Shown: piece by piece, positions 1 to 5,128 of the stretch | Layout: every line of letters starts with the position of its first letter | Position numbering within the stretch: position 1 is the first letter of the stretch | Source: Clostridia bacterium | GTDB taxonomy: Bacteria > Bacillota > Clostridia > Oscillospirales > Ruminococcaceae | DNA: 5,128 bases | Direction: 5' to 3' | Assembly: GCA_009177225.1 (NCBI GenBank) | Contig: WFLZ01000218.1 | Location: forward strand, 12,599-17,726 | Translations under genes and position numbers: made by a program | Notes under the pieces: generated by a model | The model's database searches: none | Told to the model about the DNA's origin: nothing | Seen by the model: only the letters and a program-made list of their open reading frames with translations

Positions 1-1093
1 ATGTGAAAGTCTTTGCACGTTCAAGACCTCGACGGCTTAAATCACGTCTTAAAGTTGGATTTTTATAAAGTCTGTAAAGTCCTTTCGCTATGCTTTTTAC
101 GGAATATGCGTCGCAGATTACGGCACAGTCTCCTGTAACTTCCGGCAATGACGCTTCCCCCGACGTTAAAACAGGTACACCACAAGCCATAGCTTCAAGC
201 GGTGGCATTCCGAAACCCTCGTACAACGACGGAAATACAAATGCCGTTGCTCCACACATCAGCGGTGTCATATCTTCGGATGGTACGTATTTTGTGAAAA
301 TAATCTGTTTTTCAAGATTCAGTTTTTTCACAAGTGTAAAAATATCATCATAAAGCCAGCCTTTTGCGCCTGCAAGAACGAGTTTCGGCGGATTATCAAC
401 GTGCCTTGTGAAAATATTGTAAGCCCTTATCAGACGGACTAAATTCTTTCTTGGTTCAATAGTCCCGACGTAAAGAAAATAATCTCCGTCTATTTCAAGG
501 GATTTTTTGACCCTTGCTATAGTTTCAGGATTGTCGCACGGTCTGAACCTTTCACAGTCCACACCACACGGTACTACACGGATTTTTTCTGAATATTCCG
601 GAAAATACTTGATTATCTCCATCTTTGAAAATTCAGAATCCGTCACTATTATATCAGCACGTTTCATGGATTTTTTCAGACCCGTTTCAAGCATGAATCG
701 TGTGCGACCTCTTACGGTTTCGGGAAAAGCCTTGTATACCATATCGTGAACGGTGACGACCTTTTTTCCGTGAACAAACGGCGGTACTATATAGTTGAAA
801 AAGTGTGTTATATCGGAGTTTTTCCCGAAAAAGTACGAGTACGGCACGGGAAGAAACGTCGAAACTGCACGGTAAAGATATCCCGAAAAACCGGAGTAAT
901 TAAGCTTTATATTGTTTCCGGCAAAACTTTGTGCTTTTTCAATACGTGAATTTTTTCCGCTTGTAAAGAAACTGTATTCATAGTTATTTTCGGGATAAAG
1001 TTTTGCAACTGTCTGTGTCTGTCCGACTTCACACCAGCCTATGCCGGTTATCTTGTCGGCGATTATAGGCACGGCATCAAATGTTATATTCAA
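1..1093 (-). CDS. Family 4 (GT-B fold) glycosyltransferase, TTG start, C-terminus cut by the window edge
   Basis: Translating the minus strand from the TTG at 1093 gives 364 uninterrupted residues up to the window edge. The protein begins [10 protein letters not shown], with a glycine-containing loop KITGIGW (14-20) near the acceptor site and VTVHDMVY (113-120) in the N-terminal domain. The C-terminal domain has [11 protein letters not shown] (208-218), whose Arg215/Lys216 are placed to hold the donor phosphates, and AGAKGW (241-246). It also has the E-x7-E motif [15 protein letters not shown] (291-305; Glu292 and Glu300) and then [10 protein letters not shown] (315-324). These mark a retaining family 4 transferase that adds a sugar from a nucleotide donor to the lipid-linked chain at the cytoplasmic membrane face. 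Ending at KTFT, it probably lacks only about 10-20 residues. ATG-only gene finding would miss the true start, since the first in-frame ATG is at residue 118. A mannosyl or related GDP-sugar donor is plausible from the neighbours but not proven. Start and upstream stop overlap as TTGA. Confidence 0.92.
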   Translation of the reverse strand, partial: MNITFDAVPIIADKITGIGWCEVGQTQTVAKLYPENNYEYSFFTSGKNSRIEKAQSFAGNNIKLNYSGFSGYLYRAVSTFLPVPYSYFFGKNSDITHFFNYIVPPFVHGKKVVTVHDMVYKAFPETVRGRTRFMLETGLKKSMKRADIIVTDSEFSKMEIIKYFPEYSEKIRVVPCGVDCERFRPCDNPETIARVKKSLEIDGDYFLYVGTIEPRKNLVRLIRAYNIFTRHVDNPPKLVLAGAKGWLYDDIFTLVKKLNLEKQIIFTKYVPSEDMTPLMCGATAFVFPSLYEGFGMPPLEAMACGVPVLTSGEASLPEVTGDCAVICDAYSVKSIAKGLYRLYKNPTLRRDLSRRGLERAKTFT

Positions 1094-1521
1094 ATCAAAT
1101 CACCCCCGTGCAAACTAAATATCAGATAAACAAGCCATGCTCCTGACAATAAGACAAAAAATATATTTGCGTGTATTTTTTCACGACATTGTTTATATAT
1201 CTTTCGGCTTTTGTCATCATCTGTGAAAAATCCGGTTTTTTTCAGATAATTGAATTGTTGTGAAAGCATTATTGTGTCTTTAACATTTTTTACAAAAAGA
1301 AGTACAAAAGCAGACATAAAAGATATAGCAAATGGCATTGTACTGCCGTCAAAAATCAAAGAATATAGAAGCGTTGTTACAATGATAAATACAGCAAGAA
1401 AAATCTTCCATGTATTTTTCAGGAATGTCTTTATTCCTTCTAATTTATAGGCAATATATATCAGTCTGCAAATAATTAAAAGTGTTGCTACATATCCTGT
1501 AAAGTTATATAGTATTTTCAT
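1090..1521 (-). CDS. Unrecognised small membrane protein, four predicted transmembrane segments
   Basis: I do not recognise this 143-residue protein. Hydrophobic stretches near residues 3-25, 38-57, 62-79 and 117-137 suggest four membrane helices. A charged loop (about 80-116) includes TDDDKSRKIYKQCREK and is probably exposed on one face. No catalytic motif is visible. It is kept as a real gene because it fills the gap between two good genes exactly. Its ATG overlaps the gmd stop as ATGA, its TGA overlaps the next gene's start as TTGA, and its protein is coherently hydrophobic. The ribosome site is weak (only GGGA very close to the ATG), so it probably depends on ribosomes finishing gmd. Its bases 1141-1500 are about 29% GC by hand count, against roughly 40-45% in sampled neighbouring stretches, which suggests separate acquisition. 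A part in glycan assembly or export is guilt by association only. It is too short for a flippase or polymerase. Confidence 0.75.
   Translation of the reverse strand: MKILYNFTGYVATLLIICRLIYIAYKLEGIKTFLKNTWKIFLAVFIIVTTLLYSLIFDGSTMPFAISFMSAFVLLFVKNVKDTIMLSQQFNYLKKTGFFTDDDKSRKIYKQCREKIHANIFFVLLSGAWLVYLIFSLHGGDLI
1099..1107 (-). promoter_or_regulatory. Shine-Dalgarno site for the TTG-started glycosyltransferase
   Basis: GGGGGTGAT matches the extended anti-Shine-Dalgarno complement GGAGGTGAT at eight of nine bases. It sits five bases before the TTG at 1093-1091 (nine from the G run). It lies inside the last codons of the membrane protein gene. An in-frame TGA at 1102-1100 excludes any earlier start, so this site selects the TTG. 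Confidence 0.8.
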
Positions 1522-2534
1522 TTTCCCGACTTGATTAAATCCATGTCGTTTTTAACCATTCTTTCAACGAGTTCAGAGAATGATATTTCACGTTTCCAGC
1601 CTAAATTTTTTTCTGCTTTTTCGGGATTTCCCAGAAGTATATCAACTTCGGCAGGACGGAAAAATTTCTTGTTTACTTTGACAACAGTCTTGCCATCAGC
1701 CTTGTTTATGCCGATTTCGTCAACGCCCTCTCCCTGCCATTCGATTTCGATTCCTGCATGACGGAAAGCAGTTTCTGCAAATTCACGTACTGTACGGGTT
1801 TCATTTGTGGCAATAACATAGTCGTTGGGCTTGTCCTGCTGTAACATGAGCCACATAGCCTTTACATAGTCCTTTGAATGTCCCCAGTCACGCTTTGAAT
1901 CAAGGTTGCCAAGTTCCACGCAGTCTTTAAGTCCGAGACTTATCTCAACGGCAGACTTTGTGATTTTTCTTGTCACAAATTCAACGCCACGTCTTTCGCT
2001 TTCGTGATTGAACAGAATACCCGAACACGCAAAAAGTCCGTAGCTTTCACGGTAATTCTTTGTAATCCAGTGACCATATAATTTAGCCACGCCGTAAGGA
2101 CTGCGAGGGTAGAAAGGTGTTTTTTCGGTCTGTGGGATTTCCTGAACAAGTCCGAACATTTCAGAAGTTGACGCCTGATAGAACTTTGCTTCCGGCTTTA
2201 CTATGCGGATAGCTTCAAGCATATTTGTAACACCAAGAGCGTCGATTTCTGCGGTACTGAGGGGAGTGTCCCAGCTTGTCGCAACAAAGGATTGTGCAGC
2301 GAGATTGTAAACTTCGTCAGCCTGTGATATTTTCATAGCGGAGATAAGTGAAACAGGGTCGGTCATATCGGCGTAAATAAGATTTACTTTGTCTTTGAGA
2401 TGTTCGATATTTCCATAGTCAACAGTAGCCTTTCTTCTCCATATACCGTAAACGTTGTAACCTTTTTCAAGCAGGAGTTCAGCGAGATAAGAACCGTCCT
2501 GACCTGTTATACCTGTGATGAGTGCATTTTTCAT
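1518..2534 (-). CDS. gmd: GDP-mannose 4,6-dehydratase
   Basis: This 338-residue short-chain dehydrogenase/reductase-fold enzyme converts GDP-D-mannose to GDP-4-keto-6-deoxy-D-mannose in the cytoplasm, using tightly bound NADP. The protein opens with the dinucleotide-binding motif GITGQDG (8-14). An Arg pair at 33-34 is placed to bind the NADP phosphate. The catalytic set is T123 and E125 in ASTSEMFG plus Y147 and K151 in YGVAK. Further family marks are NLAAQSFV (77-84), LFNHES (174-179), FVTRKIT (186-192), RDWGHSKDYV (215-224) and RPAEVDILLG (293-302). Length is normal. Nineteen bases separate it from manC, the only junction here that is not an overlap. It uses the GDP-mannose that ManC makes. 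The partner enzyme that sets the final sugar (GDP-fucose synthase, GDP-rhamnose reductase or perosamine aminotransferase) is not in the window. In the substrate loop the usual Pro after HES is Glu (HESERRG). Confidence 0.96.
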   Translation of the reverse strand: MKNALITGITGQDGSYLAELLLEKGYNVYGIWRRKATVDYGNIEHLKDKVNLIYADMTDPVSLISAMKISQADEVYNLAAQSFVATSWDTPLSTAEIDALGVTNMLEAIRIVKPEAKFYQASTSEMFGLVQEIPQTEKTPFYPRSPYGVAKLYGHWITKNYRESYGLFACSGILFNHESERRGVEFVTRKITKSAVEISLGLKDCVELGNLDSKRDWGHSKDYVKAMWLMLQQDKPNDYVIATNETRTVREFAETAFRHAGIEIEWQGEGVDEIGINKADGKTVVKVNKKFFRPAEVDILLGNPEKAEKNLGWKREISFSELVERMVKNDMDLIKSGK

Positions 2535-2543
2535 AATAAAATT

Positions 2544-2550
2544 CTCCTTT
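2544..2550 (-). promoter_or_regulatory. Shine-Dalgarno site that fixes the gmd start
   Basis: AAAGGAG lies nine bases before the ATG at 2534-2532. A longer reading frame opens at 2594, but that would overlap the end of manC by 41 bases and add 20 residues that do not resemble the family N-terminus. The site and the family alignment both favour 2534. Confidence 0.85.
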
Positions 2551-2553
2551 TCT

Positions 2554-3618
2554 TTATATAAGTTCTGTGCGGTTGTCTTTCTTAAGACGTGCAATAATTT
2601 TTTTCACGTCCTGAGTGCTGTTTTTGGAACATACAAGAACAGCGTCGTTAGTGTCCACAATAATAATGTCCTCAACGCCTACAGCGGCAACAAGTCTTTT
2701 ACCGCCGCATATGGTGGTACGTTCACAGTTTTCGGCGATAACGTCGCCTTCAATATAATTGTGGTGGTCATCGGTATCATTGATTCTCTCGACTGCCAAC
2801 CAGTTGCCCACATCGTCCCAGCCGAAACTTGCAGGAATGGTGTATATATCGGACGCTTTTTCCATTATGCCGAAATCAATGGATTCCGACGGAAAAGCAC
2901 TGTATTCGCTTTCAAGGACTGCTTCAAAGTTTTCTGTTCCGAAAGCTTCGCCAATTTTTTCCGCACCGCTGTAAACTTCCGGCATGAACTGTCTGAAACA
3001 TTCCTCAATTGCCGAAATCTGCCACACAAACATACCGCTGTTCCACAGATATTTACCGGACGAGAGATATTTTTTAGCTGTACGCAAATCCGGCTTTTCG
3101 ACAAATCTTTCAACTTTATAGGCGTTGCCCGATTCCTCGCCGAAATTTATATATCCGTAGCCTGTTTCCGCATATGATGGTGTTATGCCTATAGTTACAA
3201 GATTATTGTCCTCAGTAGCCTTTACAATGGCATTGCAGAGGGTTCGTGTATAGATATTTTCATATTTTATCAGGTGGTCAGACGGCAGAACAAGCATTAC
3301 TGCATTTCCGTACTTCTTCTTTATTACTGCCGCCGCAAATGCTATACACGGAGCGGTATTTCTTGCATAGGGTTCGGCAAGTATATTTTCTTGCGGAATA
3401 TCAGGAAGTTGTTCCCTTACAAGATTTCTGTATTCGGAATTGGTAACTATAAAAACGTCTTCCGCCTGTACAATCGGACTGATTCGTTTCACTGTTTTCT
3501 GAATCATAGTTTCACCGTCGTCAGTGAGTGAAAGAAACTGCTTGGGGTGTGAAGTTCTGCTTTTAGGCCAGAAACGTTCACCTTTTCCACCTGCCATTAT
3601 AACTGCTGTAATTTTCAT
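2554..3618 (-). CDS. manC: Mannose-1-phosphate guanylyltransferase (GDP-mannose pyrophosphorylase), single-domain form
   Basis: The 354-residue cytoplasmic enzyme makes GDP-mannose and pyrophosphate from GTP and mannose-1-phosphate. The nucleotide-binding signature GGKGERFWPKSR spans residues 10-21, followed by HPKQF (24-28), EPYARNTAP (82-90), PSDH (112-115), ETGYGYI (151-157), FVEKPD (172-177), WNSGMF (192-197), FPSESIDFGIMEK (242-254) and GWDDVG (266-271). A C-terminal region to about 345 resembles the usual beta-rich tail. The C-terminal cupin phosphomannose isomerase domain of the roughly 480-residue enterobacterial ManC type is absent, so mannose-6-phosphate isomerase and phosphomannomutase must come from elsewhere. 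The start ATG overlaps the preceding stop as ATGA, with GAGGAG (3635-3630) 11 bases upstream, so translation is probably coupled. The function is well supported; close relatives using other sugar-1-phosphates are a small residual possibility. Confidence 0.95.
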   Translation of the reverse strand: MKITAVIMAGGKGERFWPKSRTSHPKQFLSLTDDGETMIQKTVKRISPIVQAEDVFIVTNSEYRNLVREQLPDIPQENILAEPYARNTAPCIAFAAAVIKKKYGNAVMLVLPSDHLIKYENIYTRTLCNAIVKATEDNNLVTIGITPSYAETGYGYINFGEESGNAYKVERFVEKPDLRTAKKYLSSGKYLWNSGMFVWQISAIEECFRQFMPEVYSGAEKIGEAFGTENFEAVLESEYSAFPSESIDFGIMEKASDIYTIPASFGWDDVGNWLAVERINDTDDHHNYIEGDVIAENCERTTICGGKRLVAAVGVEDIIIVDTNDAVLVCSKNSTQDVKKIIARLKKDNRTELI

Positions 3619-5006
3619 TTTTCGTTGTTCTCCTCTTTGTTTATGTTTTGTTGTGCTGAAATACGTCCTTCATCTGTTTCCGCATTTGTCTTTGCAGGAA
3701 AAAGCATGGTTTTTACAGTCATGAGAATTATCTGCAAATCCATGCGGAAAGAGTAGTTTTCTATATACATGAGGTCCATTTTCAGCTTGTCGTAAGGTGA
3801 GGTATCATAAACGCCCGTTACCTGTGCGTAGCCTGTAAGTCCTGCCTTTACTTTAAGACGGAACTCAAATTCCGGCATCTGCTGTTTGTATATTTCAGTA
3901 AGTTCGGGGCGTTCGGGGCGTGGTCCTACTACCGACATATCGCCTTTCAGTATATTGAAAAGCTGTGGCAGTTCGTCTATACGGAATTTCCTTAAAATTT
4001 TTCCGACAGGTGTTATGCGGTCGTCGTCCTCCGAAGCAAGACGGGGTATGCCGTTTTTTTCTGCGTCCTGAATCATGCTACGGAACTTGTATACATAAAA
4101 TTCCTTGCCGTCAACCGTAAGGCGTTTCTGTCTGTAAAATACTGAACCGCCGTCGCAAAGCTTTACGGCAAGTGCGGAAACAAGCATTAACGGCATAAGG
4201 AATACAAGTGCAATGACAGAAAAAACTATATCAAAAATCCGCTTGAAAAACTGCTGTTCAAAGTTAAGTCCGTAATTTCTGCAAAGCAGTAAAGGCGTGT
4301 CAAAAAGACGTATGTCGTCACCGCCTCTTATGATAATATCGGAAATTTTCGGGGCTATATACGCACGTACTGATTTTTCAAAGCAGAATTTAAGATATCT
4401 GTTTCTCTGGTCTGCCGGAATGTCACATATTATAACACCCTCGTACTTTGTTATAAGTTCCTTTACTTTTTCGGCAGGTTCAGAAACGCTTATTGATTCG
4501 CATATCATATACTTGTCAACACGCTGACTCATTTTCAGAACAAGTGAGGCTGCCTGTCTGCTTCCGTAGAGTATGATGAGTTTTCTTGCGGGATATATAA
4601 GAAAATAGAGTTTTGCCGTAAGCACTGTCCATATGGCGATTATTCCGAAATCCGTGAAAGTAAGGTAGAGTATCGGAAGAAAAGCCATAAAGTCACGTCC
4701 GATTAGGCTTATCATGAAATAGGCAACAGTATTGACGCACGCCATAGAAATAAGCTGTGAATAGAGCATATCAGTCTTTTTGAGGTATCCGAGCTTGAAA
4801 CCGCCGTAAGCTTTGAAAAAAAGTACGATAAGCGTACAGTAAATACCTATCAGAACCCAGTTGCCACGACGGTAAAACGGCAGGACAATTGATTCACTGT
4901 AGTATTCATACCATACAACAGCAAACATTCCCGTCAGAATACCTAAAAGAAAAACCGCAGAAACGAATGAAATAATTCTTTTGTACCGGTTTTTTTTATT
5001 TGTCAT
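3615..5006 (-). CDS. Polyprenyl-phosphate sugar-phosphate transferase (initiating enzyme of polysaccharide synthesis)
   Basis: This 463-residue membrane protein should move a sugar-1-phosphate from a nucleotide sugar to undecaprenyl phosphate at the inner face of the membrane, the first step of repeat-unit assembly. The N-terminal half has about four hydrophobic segments (near 12-33, 51-66, 82-102 and 108-137), then a Rossmann-like soluble domain (about 141-245). The C-terminal bacterial sugar transferase domain begins with a hydrophobic re-entrant helix (about 256-282). It carries KFRSM (307-311), the catalytic Asp-Glu pair D344-E345 in FRIDELPQLFN, GPRPERPE (361-368) and GLTGYAQV (389-396). 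Length and order match the exopolysaccharide glycosylphosphotransferase (WcaJ/EpsL-like) class. The sugar cannot be read from the sequence. The last 25 or so residues form a hydrophilic Asn/Glu-rich tail whose codons also hold the GAGGAG ribosome site of the next gene. The stop overlaps the next start as ATGA. It is the first gene after the promoter. Confidence 0.93.
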   Translation of the reverse strand: MTNKKNRYKRIISFVSAVFLLGILTGMFAVVWYEYYSESIVLPFYRRGNWVLIGIYCTLIVLFFKAYGGFKLGYLKKTDMLYSQLISMACVNTVAYFMISLIGRDFMAFLPILYLTFTDFGIIAIWTVLTAKLYFLIYPARKLIILYGSRQAASLVLKMSQRVDKYMICESISVSEPAEKVKELITKYEGVIICDIPADQRNRYLKFCFEKSVRAYIAPKISDIIIRGGDDIRLFDTPLLLCRNYGLNFEQQFFKRIFDIVFSVIALVFLMPLMLVSALAVKLCDGGSVFYRQKRLTVDGKEFYVYKFRSMIQDAEKNGIPRLASEDDDRITPVGKILRKFRIDELPQLFNILKGDMSVVGPRPERPELTEIYKQQMPEFEFRLKVKAGLTGYAQVTGVYDTSPYDKLKMDLMYIENYSFRMDLQIILMTVKTMLFPAKTNAETDEGRISAQQNINKEENNEK

Positions 5007-5015
5007 AATTTTTAT

Positions 5016-5033
5016 CCGGTCTGAAACAGCCGG
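5016..5033 (-). promoter_or_regulatory. Leader hairpin between Shine-Dalgarno and first start codon
   Basis: In the leader of the first gene the arms CCGGCTG and CAG-A-CCGG can pair around a three-base loop, giving a 7-pair stem with one bulged A. A strong ribosome site AAAGGAG (5043-5037) lies just upstream of the hairpin and the ATG (5006) lies 9 bases downstream of it. The linear gap from GGAG to ATG is 30 bases, too long for normal initiation; folding the hairpin would cut it to about 12. The only closer ribosome-site candidate is a weak CGGAT, partly inside the stem. No standard start codon occurs in frame between AAAGGAG and the ATG. The pairing is seen; a role in translation is inference. 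Confidence 0.5.
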
Positions 5034-5070
5034 TGTCTCCTTTATTTTTTAATTGTGATGCTATAAAGTC

Positions 5071-5099
5071 ATTATATCAAATAGCAAACGGCGTGTCAA
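5071..5099 (-). promoter_or_regulatory. Consensus sigma-A (sigma-70 type) promoter of the operon
   Basis: Read on the minus strand, a perfect -35 box TTGACA (5099-5094) is followed by a 17-base spacer (5093-5077) and a perfect -10 box TATAAT (5076-5071). The bases TGA directly before the -10 box also give an extended -10 element. Transcription should start about 6-8 bases downstream, near 5063-5065, giving a leader of roughly 57 bases before the first start codon. All five genes to the left share this orientation with no convincing terminator between them, so this is probably the main operon promoter. The boxes are seen directly; the activity and the start point are inferred. Confidence 0.9.
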
Positions 5100-5128
5100 T
5101 AGAATCTGCCGTATTTTACAATAATCTT

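Noticed and set aside
90..949. Plus-strand open frames opposite the left-end glycosyltransferase
   Set aside because: The minus strand here encodes an uninterrupted family 4 glycosyltransferase with all key motifs; the plus-strand frames are shadows of it.
1062..1090. Internal minus-strand promoter with TATAAT at 1067-1062
   Set aside because: The hexamer lies inside the glycosyltransferase codons and the bases 17 positions upstream do not resemble TTGACA.
1250..1450. Plus-strand 66-codon frame inside the small membrane protein region, as an alternative to that gene
   Set aside because: The minus-strand gene fits the operon by 4-base overlaps on both sides and gives a coherent membrane protein; the plus-strand frame has no comparable support.
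2535..2594. Extended gmd N-terminus starting at 2594
   Set aside because: It would overlap the end of manC and add 20 residues unlike the family; the ATG at 2534 has a strong ribosome site and gives the standard N-terminus.
2515..3177. Long plus-strand open frame (220 codons) opposite manC and the start of gmd
   Set aside because: It is antisense to a clearly functional enzyme with intact motifs, has no good ribosome site, and its protein looks like a reversed-frame translation rich in Phe, Val and Cys.
5016..5050. Rho-independent terminator on the plus strand, formed by the leader hairpin followed by a T-rich stretch
   Set aside because: The stem is short with a bulge, the T run starts well beyond the stem, and no plus-strand gene leads into it.
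1..5128. Mobile element or CRISPR origin for the low-GC segment or the window
   Set aside because: No transposase, terminal repeats, target duplications or spaced direct repeats were seen on either strand.

Overview
The window holds one minus-strand operon for the early steps of a cell-surface polysaccharide (capsule, exopolysaccharide or similar glycan). It is read from right to left. The base composition is moderately low in GC (roughly 40% over most genes). Ribosome sites are strong AGGAG/GGGGGTGAT types and the promoter is a classical sigma-A type. Together these suggest a Gram-positive Firmicute, probably of the Clostridia/Ruminococcus kind. The taxonomic call is an inference from composition and style, not from a marker gene.

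Layout in transcription order: (1) 5007-5128 is a leader region with a consensus promoter (TTGACA, 17-bp spacer, extended TATAAT), a short leader RNA and a small hairpin lying between a strong Shine-Dalgarno sequence and the first start codon. (2) 3615-5006 encodes a membrane polyprenyl-phosphate sugar-phosphate transferase that starts the lipid-linked glycan. (3) 2554-3618 encodes mannose-1-phosphate guanylyltransferase. (4) 1518-2534 encodes GDP-mannose 4,6-dehydratase. (5) 1090-1521 encodes an unrecognised 143-residue protein with four predicted membrane segments and a clearly lower GC content than its neighbours. (6) 1-1093 encodes a GT-B fold family 4 glycosyltransferase that starts with TTG and runs off the left edge only a few residues before its expected end.

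The genes fit one scheme. ManC makes GDP-mannose, and Gmd converts it to GDP-4-keto-6-deoxy-mannose, the branch point to GDP-L-fucose, GDP-D-rhamnose or GDP-perosamine. The first transferase loads a sugar phosphate on the lipid carrier, and the family 4 glycosyltransferase extends the chain, possibly from one of these GDP-sugars. The reductase or aminotransferase that would decide the final sugar, and the flippase, polymerase and chain-length genes, are not in the window and would be expected beyond its left edge. Three of the four gene junctions are 4-base stop/start overlaps (ATGA, ATGA, TTGA), so translation is probably coupled.

I see no RNA genes, CRISPR arrays, insertion sequences or large repeats. 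No clearly new system is visible. The points most worth a second look are the unknown low-GC membrane protein and the hairpin placed between the ribosome site and the first start codon.
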